From Candidatus Brevundimonas colombiensis (GTDB lineage: Bacteria > Pseudomonadota > Alphaproteobacteria > Caulobacterales > Caulobacteraceae), in NCBI GenBank assembly GCA_029202665.1, contig CP119326.1, positions 1,674,001-1,738,000 on the forward strand: 64,000 bases of DNA. Reading direction: 5' to 3'. The notes under the pieces were generated by a model. The model ran no database searches. It saw only the letters and a list, made by a program, of their open reading frames with translations, and was not told the DNA's origin. Positions 54,787 to 64,000 of this stretch are shown here, piece by piece (the first letter of the stretch is position 1; every line of letters starts with the position of its first letter). The translations under genes and the position numbers were made by a program.

Positions 54787-55272
54787 TCACCGCATCCAGA
54801 TCATTGATGCGGCGATGTGGACGAAGGCAAGGTCGTGTCGGGCGACCCGGTCGAAGCGGGTGGCGAACCGTCGGAAGTGTTTGAGCGTGTTGAAGCATCG
54901 CTCTATGCGATTGCGCAGCTTGTAGATCAGGGGATCGTGCGGGATCGGGGTTTTGCGTGAGCAGGTCGAGGGGGTGACGGCCTCGGCGCCGATCCCGGCC
55001 AGATGCGCCCGAAGACTGTTTGCATCATAGGCCCTGTCGGCCAGGACGGCCTTGGGGCGGTGACCTTCCAGAAGCGCCGGGACGGCGAGGATGTCGTGGC
55101 TCTGACCGGGTGCGATCAAGAGCCGGACAGGCCGCCCGAGCGTGTCGCACGCCATGTGGACCCTGGTCGTCAGTCCGCCTCGGGAACGCCCCGCAGCCGG
55201 ATCGAGGCCCCCTTTTTTGAACCGCTGCCCCGGCCTGTCGTCGCCTGCTGGTGGGCCCGAACCAGGGTCGAA
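54787..55272 (-). pseudogene. IS5-family transposase, 5'-truncated
   Basis: The minus strand encodes the second part of an IS5 (IS427-like) transposase: VSTLVRAHQQATTGRG in one frame, then, after a -1 shift at the slippery AAAAAAG (about 55212-55218), GRSRGGLTTRVHMACDTLGR, GQSHDILAVPALLEGH, ADRAYDANSL and the DDE C-terminal YKLRNRIERCFNTLKHFRR. The frameshift is normal for such elements. The first part of ORF A (about 90 codons with the usual WRDLP stretch) is gone and replaced by the 214-bp repeat. No clean terminal inverted repeats were found. Confidence 0.75.
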
Positions 55273-55486
55273 ACGCCGTCGGGCCGCGCACCGCCAGTCC
55301 CGACGGGGCCTGCGACAGCGGGCCTGCGGGGTAGATCGGGCGCCGCCCCGCGTGTCCGGGCAGCGAATGAACTTGAGGAACCGGCGGCTGCTACAGACAG
55401 GTCCGAAACGGACCCACACGCGCTGGAAACGCCGGAGATCGCGAGTGTGCGACGCCGCGCAAATGGGCGCTTATCGCCGATAAGTC
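55273..55486 (-). repeat. 214-bp repeat, copy 2, joined to the IS5 remnant
   Basis: This segment matches 49579-49792 at 212 of 214 bases. It is fused to the transposase remnant at its left end and reaches to the spot where copy 1 enters the possible rhlE -35 hexamer; here that hexamer reads TCGACT. The palindrome CTTATC-GCC-GATAAG is at 55470-55484. Confidence 0.85.
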
Positions 55487-55554
55487 GACAGCCGCATACT
55501 TTACGACGCATGCCGCGTCGTCGCGTCGCCGCCGAGTTTGTAACGGGCGCGAGT

Positions 55555-56016
55555 TCAGGAAGGCGTCGTCAGCATGGCCCGACATGCCCGATCCAGCGTG
55601 ACCAATACGCGGACGGCGGCGCGGCCGTCGGCGTCGTCTAATCCCGCCAGCGCACGACTTCGCAGTTCGTGCAACGCAGCGTCGAGCTGTTGCGCGCGGC
55701 TGGCGCCAGCCGGCGTCAGAAACAGCGCCTTCGCTCTGGAGTCCGTGGGGTTTCGCCGCCGCGCAAGAAGTCCGTCTCTCTCTAAGGCCAATACTGATCG
55801 CGCGATCGCGGCGGGGTCTATGACTGCCTCTTCCGCAACATCCCGCTGGCTGACGCCGTCGCCCAAGCGAGCGACGACCAGCAAGGCCGCCCCCTCCGAT
55901 AGCGACATTCCCAACCGATTGAACTCCATCCCGGCGGCTTTCTGCCAAGCCCTACCGACCGGAAGCAGCGTCCAGGTGAGCGAAGTGGCCCAATCATCGG
56001 TGGATTTAACAGACAT
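55555..56016 (-). CDS. MarR-family regulator
   Basis: The 153-residue protein has the MarR winged helix: LSEGAALLVVARLGDGVSQRDVAEEAVIDPAAIARSVLALERDGLLARRRNPTDSRAK, with the DSR wing. It is divergent from the SDR gene and probably controls it. The 96-base gap between them holds the likely operators; no clear palindrome was seen. Confidence 0.88.
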   Translation of the reverse strand: MSVKSTDDWATSLTWTLLPVGRAWQKAAGMEFNRLGMSLSEGAALLVVARLGDGVSQRDVAEEAVIDPAAIARSVLALERDGLLARRRNPTDSRAKALFLTPAGASRAQQLDAALHELRSRALAGLDDADGRAAVRVLVTLDRACRAMLTTPS

Positions 56017-56112
56017 GCTATTGTTGACTCGTCATCTATTACCCATGTCCCGTCTCCGATGTGGACCAGACCATCCAATGGGGATGGCGACGCATAAAGG
56101 AGAAAAGACCCG

Positions 56113-56859
56113 ATGGGCAGGTTGACAGGCAAGGTCGCGATCATCACGGGCGCGGCGCAGGGCATGGGCGCGTCGCACGCGCAGCGGTTCGTCACGGAAG
56201 GCGCTAAGGTCGTCATGACCGATCTGAACAGCGAGGCCGGGTCGGCGCTCGCGGCGAAGCTCGGCCATGATGCGCTGTTCGTCCATCACGATGTGACGAG
56301 CAGCGAAGGTTGGGCCGACGTGGTCAGCAGGGCGGTGGCGGCGTTCGGTGACGTTTCCATTCTCGTGAACAACGCCGGCATCCTCGGTCCGATCGCCAAG
56401 ACGGCGGACATTTCCGAGGACGCCTTCCTCAAGGTCTGCGCCGTGAACCAGACCGCCGTCTTCTTGGGTATGAAGGCGACGATCCCATCGATGCTGCGTG
56501 CGGGCGTCGGATCGATTGTGAACGTCTCGTCCATCGCCGGCATCGCCGCCAACTACGGCTTCCCCAGCCTCGCCTATGTGGGCAGCAAGTTCGCCGTCCG
56601 AGGCATGAGCAAGGCGACTGCGATCGAGTACGGCGCCAACAATATCCGCGTTAACTCCGTGCATCCAGGCTTCATCCGCACGCCGATGATGGTCGAGGGA
56701 ACCGATGAGAATGGTGGAGAGGCCGTCGCCATGATCCCGCTGGGCCGTATTGCCGAGGCGAGCGAAGTAACCAATCTGGTGCTCTTTCTTGCGTCCGATG
56801 AAGCCTCCTATATCACTGGCGCCGAGCATCTGGTCGATGCGGGGATGATGGCGCAGTAG
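56113..56859 (+). CDS. SDR-family NAD(P)-dependent oxidoreductase
   Basis: The 248-residue Rossmann enzyme has TGAAQGMG near residue 12 (cofactor), NNAGILG near 90, the catalytic Ser in NVSSIAG near 140 and YVGSK near 155 (Tyr and Lys). Pattern and length suit the 3-alpha/20-beta-hydroxysteroid or cyclohexanol dehydrogenase type, but the substrate is open. Asp in VVMTDLN suggests NAD over NADP. The MarR gene is divergent. Confidence 0.9.
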   Translation: MGRLTGKVAIITGAAQGMGASHAQRFVTEGAKVVMTDLNSEAGSALAAKLGHDALFVHHDVTSSEGWADVVSRAVAAFGDVSILVNNAGILGPIAKTADISEDAFLKVCAVNQTAVFLGMKATIPSMLRAGVGSIVNVSSIAGIAANYGFPSLAYVGSKFAVRGMSKATAIEYGANNIRVNSVHPGFIRTPMMVEGTDENGGEAVAMIPLGRIAEASEVTNLVLFLASDEASYITGAEHLVDAGMMAQ

Positions 56860-56877
56860 CGCCGGGGGAAGGGGCGT

Positions 56878-59220
<2,343 letters not shown>

Positions 59221-59293
59221 GAACAGAACTTAGTGCGCGGGGTGGGACGACGCCATAGCGCGCCGCGCCGAAGACGGTTGCGGCCAGGATGCG

Positions 59294-62200
59294 TCAGGCG
59301 GCGCGGGATGTGATCCAGCGTCCGTCGGGCAGACGCTCCACATGGCCATAGCGGTGCAGCGTCGCCAGGACGCGCGTGATGCGCGGCTCCAGCCGGGAGC
59401 CGCCGCTGAACCGGAGGGCGAGTTCGGGCGGGGCGACGGGGCCGATGGTTTGAAGGGCGGCCTGTATGGCCAGCGGCTGCTCGTACCGGTCCTTGGGAAA
59501 GGCCGGGCGGGCGCGTTTGGTCTGGGCGGCCAGCGGCACCAGCGACAGCGAGCGGGCCTGCGCCGGGGCCAGTCCGCTGCGCGGCTGTTGATAGGCGGGA
59601 CGCAGCCAGCGGACACGGCCATTTCGTTCCTCGGCAGCGCGTTCGTCGTTCAGAGCGACCAGATGGGCGACGGTCTGCGCCTCGGTCAGGGTGTCCGGCC
59701 AGCCGTAGGCGCCGAGGGTCAGACGATCGACGACGTCATGCAGGTCGCGCAGGATGAGGATCAGGCCCCGCTGTTTCACGTCTTCGGCCTTGGCGTCGAG
59801 CGGAACGCCGGACCGAACCTGCTCCAGACAGTTGTAGAGGCCGGTCAGGGTCAGGTCGGGATGATCGGCGAGGACGGCGCGGCGGTGGGCGTCCAGGGCT
59901 TCGCCCGCCTCGCGCAGGCGCTGGCGCATGGTCTCGTCGCGGGGCGGGAAAGGGAAGGGGTCGAAGCAACGGGATTTCACATAGACGGCGTCACGGTCAT
60001 AGACGCCAAGCTTGCCCGCATTGGCCAGATACCAGGCCGTATGCGTCCGGGAGCTGAGTATGGCCAGATCGGCGGCGTCATCGAGGGCGAAGGCGATCAG
60101 CTTGTTGTCGGGCAGAATCTCGGCGTCGAGGAACTGGAACACCCGGTGCTTGGCGGTTTCGACCGTGGCGATGTAGCGGTGAAGGCCTTCGATCGCGGGC
60201 CTGAAATCGGACCTCGGTTCTCCGAACGTCCACCAGTTGTCGCGGTAGCAGGCGCGGCGGTTGGCGTCGCGACCAACAAGGACGCCCTGGTCGTCGCGCA
60301 GCTCTTTCACCTGTTCGACCACATGCTGATAGGCCTCTGGGAAGTGCAGGCGCAGGTCGTCCGCCGTCAGGCCGAAGAAGTCCAGCACCCAGGCGTCGCG
60401 AGATCGCCCGGTCAGGTCGCGGCCGTTGCGATAGGGGCGGATGTGACGTTCCAGCCCGGGGCGGCGTCCAAGGCCGAGCGAAATGGCGAGGGGCTTGGTG
60501 ACGATGAAGCCGGAGCCATGCAGTTTGACGCCCGGCGAGCAAAGGCCGGACGACGCCTTCAGCGCCAGGGCCTTGGTGACATCGACGCCGATGGTCAGGT
60601 CCGCATTGATGCGGCCGGAGCAGACGGCCAGTTCGATGACGGGTTCATCCGTATCCAGCGCGGACTCGGATACCCGCGTCAGCAGCGTGCCGTCGTGACG
60701 GCCGGCCTGAACAACGGTCATGGCGATGCGGACGGCGGCGCTGTCGCGGCTGGCCTTGGTCCAGGGGTGGTCCGGCGCTGCATGGATCAGGCTGAGCGGG
60801 CGAGGGCCGTCGAGCCAGCGCTCGACGGTGCGGCGCTGGAACACCTGGGTGATCGAGTTGGTGGTGACGAAGCCGAAGCGACGCAGCGTCGCGCCGGGCC
60901 GCGTCAGGATGTCGGCGGCCTGATCCCACCAATACATGACCAGATCGGCGCTTTCGTTCATGCGCGGATGCGCCGCCCACAAGGCTTCGGCATAGCCCGG
61001 GTCCAGTCGGGAGCGCAGGTCCTTGCCGCCAATGAAGGGCGGGTTGCCGACGATGAATTCCGCCTCGGGCCATGTCGCCGGTCGGGGATTGGGCCACAGC
61101 TGAACCGGCGCGCCGTCGTGATAGCCGGTCACCACCGCCGGGGCGCCATCCCAATCCAACGCGGCGTCGGTGCATCTTATGTTGCCGTGCGCCTTCAGGA
61201 TGGGTTGGGACGGGTGACCTGTGTGGTTGCGGTAATGCTGCTGCAGAAAACCGATCCATAGCACGACATCGGCGATGGCCGCGGCGCGCGGGTTCAACTC
61301 CAGCCCCAGGAACTGATGCGGATCCACCGTATCCAGGGCCAAGGTGTCCGATTGGCCCAGGTCCAGCAGCGTCTGCAGGACTTCGCCCTCCAGCTTTTTC
61401 ATCTGTTCCAATGCGACGTACAGGAAGTTGCCGGTGCCGCAGGCCGGGTCCAGCACGCGCGTCCGGCACAGGGTCTGGTGGAAGGTCTTGACCAGTCGCA
61501 CGGCGCCGCGCGCATCGCCTTCGTCACAGGCCATTTCGACGCTTTGCTGAACCTGTGACCAGTCGGCGCGCAGCACCTCCATCACCGTTAGCTCGACCAT
61601 ATGTTCGACGAAGCGGCGCGGGGTGTAGTGGGCGCCCAGCCGGCGGCGTTCGGTCGGCTCCAGCGCGTGCTCAAGCAGGCTGCCGAAAATGGCGGGCTCG
61701 ACATCCTTCCAATCTTTGGAGGCGGCCAGGATCAGGCGGCGAATCTCCGGCGCGCCCAGAGGAAAGGCGCGCGAATCCGCGAACAGGTTGCCATTGATGT
61801 GGGGCAGATAGTCCCCGAAACCCGAGTAGAACCTCTTGGGCCTGGCCGGCTGATCGAAGCGGGTCCACATATCCTCCATCATCGGGGCGAAACGCGCTGG
61901 AGAACGGACGCAGCCCTCCAGCATCTCGACCAGCCTGGGTTTGGGGATCAGATCGACGTCGGCGATGAAGATGGTGAAGATGCACCGCATCAGAAAATGG
62001 GCCGCATCCTGGGCCGAAACCCCCTGCTGCTCCAGTCGCCGCGAGATGACGCTCAGTTCGTCGGCGATCTCACGGGTGACGACGGCGGCGATCCGCGCGG
62101 GGTCCAGACTGTGCGGGTCGGTCCAGATGGCGCGCAGCCTGGCCTGAATTTCAGGTCTGGCCAGATCGGCGTGGGTGAACCGATGGCCCAGGCGATCGGG

Positions 62201-62686
62201 AAAGGGGGCATAGCCCCGACCCGTGCCGGAAAAATCCGCCCAGACTTCGAATGAATGCGCCACGTCGCAGATGATGACGAAGGGCGGTGCGACATGATCG
62301 GCCGGCAACATCGACACATAGGCGAACGCCTGAGCGCGCGCATTCCGGATCAGGGTGTCCCAGCCGGGGCCGTGCGACAGCGGGGAAGGGTTGGGCAAAT
62401 CCCCGAACGGCGACAGCTTCGATGTGCCGCACAGGCGCGACTGTTTCGCCTCCATCAGGAAGCAGCCGCGCTTGTAGAGGTCGATGCGTTTGGGGTGGCC
62501 CGAATGGAAGCTGGGACGCACGGCGCGCTCGAACACATAGTCGTTGTGCAGCGTGGTCGCCCCGGCCGGGTCGGGCGGCGGCAAACCCAGCGCCCGCAGC
62601 AGCCCCAGAATATAGGGCGCGGTATTGGCGCGTTCGGCGCCGCCTTCCGTATTCGCCCAGAACGCAATGAAGGCGTCGATATTCAT
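59294..62686 (-). CDS. MmeI-like (type IIL) restriction-modification enzyme
   Basis: The 1130-residue polypeptide joins a nuclease and an adenine methyltransferase. Near the N-terminus, KRIDLYKRGCFLMEAKQS gives the PD-(D/E)xK pattern (Asp near 67, EAK near 80-82). SAM motif I is DPACGTGNFL near 412-421 and motif IV is NPPF (near 546). A target-recognition region follows (about 700-900), then a C-terminal extension of about 180 residues that ends in a winged-helix-like segment. MmeI itself has about 920 residues. In this class one protein both cuts and modifies, methylating one strand. The ATG at 62686 is chosen by family start (MNIDAFIAFW); the frame opens upstream without support. Confidence 0.85.
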   Translation of the reverse strand: MNIDAFIAFWANTEGGAERANTAPYILGLLRALGLPPPDPAGATTLHNDYVFERAVRPSFHSGHPKRIDLYKRGCFLMEAKQSRLCGTSKLSPFGDLPNPSPLSHGPGWDTLIRNARAQAFAYVSMLPADHVAPPFVIICDVAHSFEVWADFSGTGRGYAPFPDRLGHRFTHADLARPEIQARLRAIWTDPHSLDPARIAAVVTREIADELSVISRRLEQQGVSAQDAAHFLMRCIFTIFIADVDLIPKPRLVEMLEGCVRSPARFAPMMEDMWTRFDQPARPKRFYSGFGDYLPHINGNLFADSRAFPLGAPEIRRLILAASKDWKDVEPAIFGSLLEHALEPTERRRLGAHYTPRRFVEHMVELTVMEVLRADWSQVQQSVEMACDEGDARGAVRLVKTFHQTLCRTRVLDPACGTGNFLYVALEQMKKLEGEVLQTLLDLGQSDTLALDTVDPHQFLGLELNPRAAAIADVVLWIGFLQQHYRNHTGHPSQPILKAHGNIRCTDAALDWDGAPAVVTGYHDGAPVQLWPNPRPATWPEAEFIVGNPPFIGGKDLRSRLDPGYAEALWAAHPRMNESADLVMYWWDQAADILTRPGATLRRFGFVTTNSITQVFQRRTVERWLDGPRPLSLIHAAPDHPWTKASRDSAAVRIAMTVVQAGRHDGTLLTRVSESALDTDEPVIELAVCSGRINADLTIGVDVTKALALKASSGLCSPGVKLHGSGFIVTKPLAISLGLGRRPGLERHIRPYRNGRDLTGRSRDAWVLDFFGLTADDLRLHFPEAYQHVVEQVKELRDDQGVLVGRDANRRACYRDNWWTFGEPRSDFRPAIEGLHRYIATVETAKHRVFQFLDAEILPDNKLIAFALDDAADLAILSSRTHTAWYLANAGKLGVYDRDAVYVKSRCFDPFPFPPRDETMRQRLREAGEALDAHRRAVLADHPDLTLTGLYNCLEQVRSGVPLDAKAEDVKQRGLILILRDLHDVVDRLTLGAYGWPDTLTEAQTVAHLVALNDERAAEERNGRVRWLRPAYQQPRSGLAPAQARSLSLVPLAAQTKRARPAFPKDRYEQPLAIQAALQTIGPVAPPELALRFSGGSRLEPRITRVLATLHRYGHVERLPDGRWITSRAA

Positions 62687-62762
62687 GCAGCCCCCGCGTG
62701 CGATGATGCAATAACACACGTAGAAATAGTATTTGCAAGATCGCAGGTTGGGCCGTCCGTCC

Positions 62763-62800
62763 TTGACAGGGTCGTACAGTATGTCGCATACACTGTGTAT
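62763..62800 (+). promoter_or_regulatory. Promoter with PadR-type palindrome
   Basis: A TTGACA -35 (62763-62768) is followed by an exact 6-1-6 palindrome ATACAC-T-GTGTAT (62788-62800) over the expected -10, 24 bases before the PadR gene start. Nearby CGTACA repeats (at 62773 and 62801) frame it. Autorepression by PadR is likely. Confidence 0.55.
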
Positions 62801-62824
62801 CGTACACTATATGGCATCCGGGGC

Positions 62825-63166
62825 GTGATTTTGGGCCAGAATGAAGAGGCGCTGCTGTTCGAGAGCTTGCGGCTGGAACTGCGGCGGGGGTCGTTGATCC
62901 TGGCCGTGTTGGCCAGCCTGAGGCGCGAACAATACGGCTATTCGCTGCGGGTCGCGCTGGGCGAGGCGGGGGTCGAGATGGAGGAGAGCACCCTGTATCC
63001 GCTGCTGCGTCGGCTGGAGAGCCAGGGTTTGCTGGACAGCGAGTGGCGCGAGGAAGAGCGGCGCAAGAAGCGGTTCTACCGTCTGTCGCCGCGTGGCGAA
63101 GCGATGCTGGCGCGGCTGGCGGCGGAATGGCGGGCTCTGTCGGCCTCGCTGGAGAAAATGCTGTGA
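62825..63166 (+). CDS. PadR-family transcriptional regulator
   Basis: A 113-residue PadR protein with the winged helix LRRGSLILAVLASLRREQYGYSLRVAL and the EESTLYPLLRRLESQGLLDSEW signature, then a short C-terminal dimer helix. The GTG at 62825 is preferred because it is just downstream of the promoter palindrome; TTG at 62831 is possible. It is divergent from the restriction gene and overlaps or adjoins the HAAS-type gene, its normal partner. Confidence 0.88.
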   Translation: MILGQNEEALLFESLRLELRRGSLILAVLASLRREQYGYSLRVALGEAGVEMEESTLYPLLRRLESQGLLDSEWREEERRKKRFYRLSPRGEAMLARLAAEWRALSASLEKML

Positions 63167-63192
63167 AGAACGGGATCGGAGGAGGGACAGGG

Positions 63193-64000
63193 ATGGACCT
63201 GGTGGAACGCTATTTGAACGCCGTGGCGGCGCAGCTGCCCAAGGCTGTTCGCGAGGACATCGTGGCGGAGTTGCGCGACGAGATCATGGGGCGGCTGGAG
63301 GCCTTGGAAGCGCGGTTGGGGCGCGCGCCAACGGACGGCGAAATCGAGGCCCTGCTGCGCGAGGTGGGGCATCCGTTGAGCGTGGCGGCCCGCTATCGCC
63401 CCGGGCCGCAGGCGCTGATCGGGCCGACGCTCTATCCGTGGTGGCTGTTCGGGGCAAAGGTCGGTCTGGTCGTCATGGCCTGCGTCACCCTGGTCGGTCT
63501 GGCGGTCCGGGTGCTGGTCGGGGATGTCTATGTGGGACAGGCTGTGGGCCAGGCCTTCGCCAGCCTGTTCAGCGGCGCCGTCACCGTGATCGGTCTGCTG
63601 ACGCTCGCCGGTTTCTTCCTGGAACGACAGGAGAAGAAACCCGACTTCATCGCCAACTGGCGGGTCAAGGATCTGGGCGTGTTCGAATTGGGCGGCGACT
63701 TCGACCCGGAGCGCTGGACCAGCGAACGGATCGCCAGGGGCGAATGGTTCAGCCGGGGGCGCGAACACCCGTCGAAATCGGGTCGCGAGGTTCGCAAGGG
63801 CGCCCAGATGTCGCCTGTCGCGCGCGCCGTGGCCAGCGCTATCGGCTGGTCGGTCTTGCTGCTGTGGTGGACGGGCCTGCTTCAGATTCGGCCGATCCAG
63901 CCGGAGGAATGGGCCGGCGTCGTGGACGGCGTGAACTATGGCCGCATCCTGGGCCAGATGTTCGCCGCCGCCTACTGGCCCGTCATCCTGTTCGCTGTGT
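63193..64000 (+). CDS. HAAS-type membrane protein, partial at right edge
   Basis: From the ATG at 63193, with a GGAGGAGGG before it, a frame runs open to the window's end (269 codons). The first 65 residues (MDLVERYLNAVAAQLPKA, VAELRDEIMGRLEALEARL, LLREVGHPLSVAARYRP) are a HAAS helical domain, known to pair with PadR regulators. Membrane helices follow near residues 88-112, 125-145 and 215-235. A GTG at 63163 is an alternative start. Its function is unknown. Confidence 0.78.
   Translation, partial: MDLVERYLNAVAAQLPKAVREDIVAELRDEIMGRLEALEARLGRAPTDGEIEALLREVGHPLSVAARYRPGPQALIGPTLYPWWLFGAKVGLVVMACVTLVGLAVRVLVGDVYVGQAVGQAFASLFSGAVTVIGLLTLAGFFLERQEKKPDFIANWRVKDLGVFELGGDFDPERWTSERIARGEWFSRGREHPSKSGREVRKGAQMSPVARAVASAIGWSVLLLWWTGLLQIRPIQPEEWAGVVDGVNYGRILGQMFAAAYWPVILFAV

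Noticed and set aside
54787..55511. Intact, active IS5 element
   Set aside because: The transposase lacks its N-terminal part, which is replaced by the 214-bp repeat, and no matching terminal inverted repeats were found.
59294..62686. DISARM or BREX methylase
   Set aside because: The N-terminal PD-(D/E)xK nuclease in the same protein and the lack of drmA/B/C, pglZ or brx genes on either side point to a stand-alone type IIL enzyme.
62788..62800. CRISPR-like or phage attachment repeat near the restriction gene
   Set aside because: The short repeats are a single palindrome in a promoter; no spacers, integrase gene or tRNA is nearby.

Overview
The window is a high-GC (about two-thirds G+C), gene-dense chromosomal segment of an alphaproteobacterium. 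The many TonB-dependent receptors, the PleC-like histidine kinase, the glutathione formaldehyde pathway and the general protein style point to Caulobacterales, most likely Brevundimonas or a close relative; this is an inference from protein appearance, not from a database search. I saw no rRNA, tRNA or CRISPR array. Several genes use TTG or GTG starts that are supported by overlaps, Shine-Dalgarno sequences or signal peptides.

Region 1 (1-17.3 kb) is an acquisition block for metals and metal complexes. After the end of an acyl-CoA dehydrogenase gene and a phosphotransferase comes a tight operon: a TonB-dependent receptor, a CobN-like chelatase with a signal peptide and a C-terminal membrane anchor, an ExbB/TolQ-like proton channel, and a small ExbD-like DUF2149 protein. 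This resembles the hmuR-S-U-V haem operon of Bacteroidota and is the most interesting system in the window. It meets a convergent siderophore-type operon (receptor, small membrane protein, PepSY protein) whose three genes overlap at stop/start codons. Next come tonB and, divergently, another receptor translationally coupled to a di-haem (MauG/CCP-type) peroxidase, with a Fur-like palindrome between them.

Region 2 (17.3-31.6 kb) has a PleC-like kinase, a conserved hypothetical, a CBS protein, a VWA protein, a KefB/C-type antiporter, an S1/P1-type nuclease, a TrmJ-like methyltransferase, YnfA, a TonB-like proline-rich protein, an OmpA-family lipoprotein, and a bolA / degenerate aldo-keto reductase / monothiol glutaredoxin / thioesterase cluster. 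Palindromic REP-like repeats lie between several of these genes.

Region 3 (31.7-46.2 kb) has two paralogous small lipoproteins flanking a MHYT-GGDEF-EAL protein, rpsD, a lipoprotein metallo-beta-lactamase, sodB, a formaldehyde-detoxification run (frmA, VOC protein, fghA, DUF4350-like protein), a divergent LysR regulator with a sirtuin, radC and map.

Region 4 (46.5-64 kb) has a FadL-type porin, an RhlE-type RNA helicase, a receptor with a secreted tyrosine-phosphatase lipoprotein and a divergent double-TetR regulator, a broken IS5-family element carrying a 214-bp copy of the rhlE upstream region, a MarR/SDR pair, uvrB, a large MmeI-like (type IIL) restriction-modification enzyme, and a PadR/HAAS pair running off the right edge.
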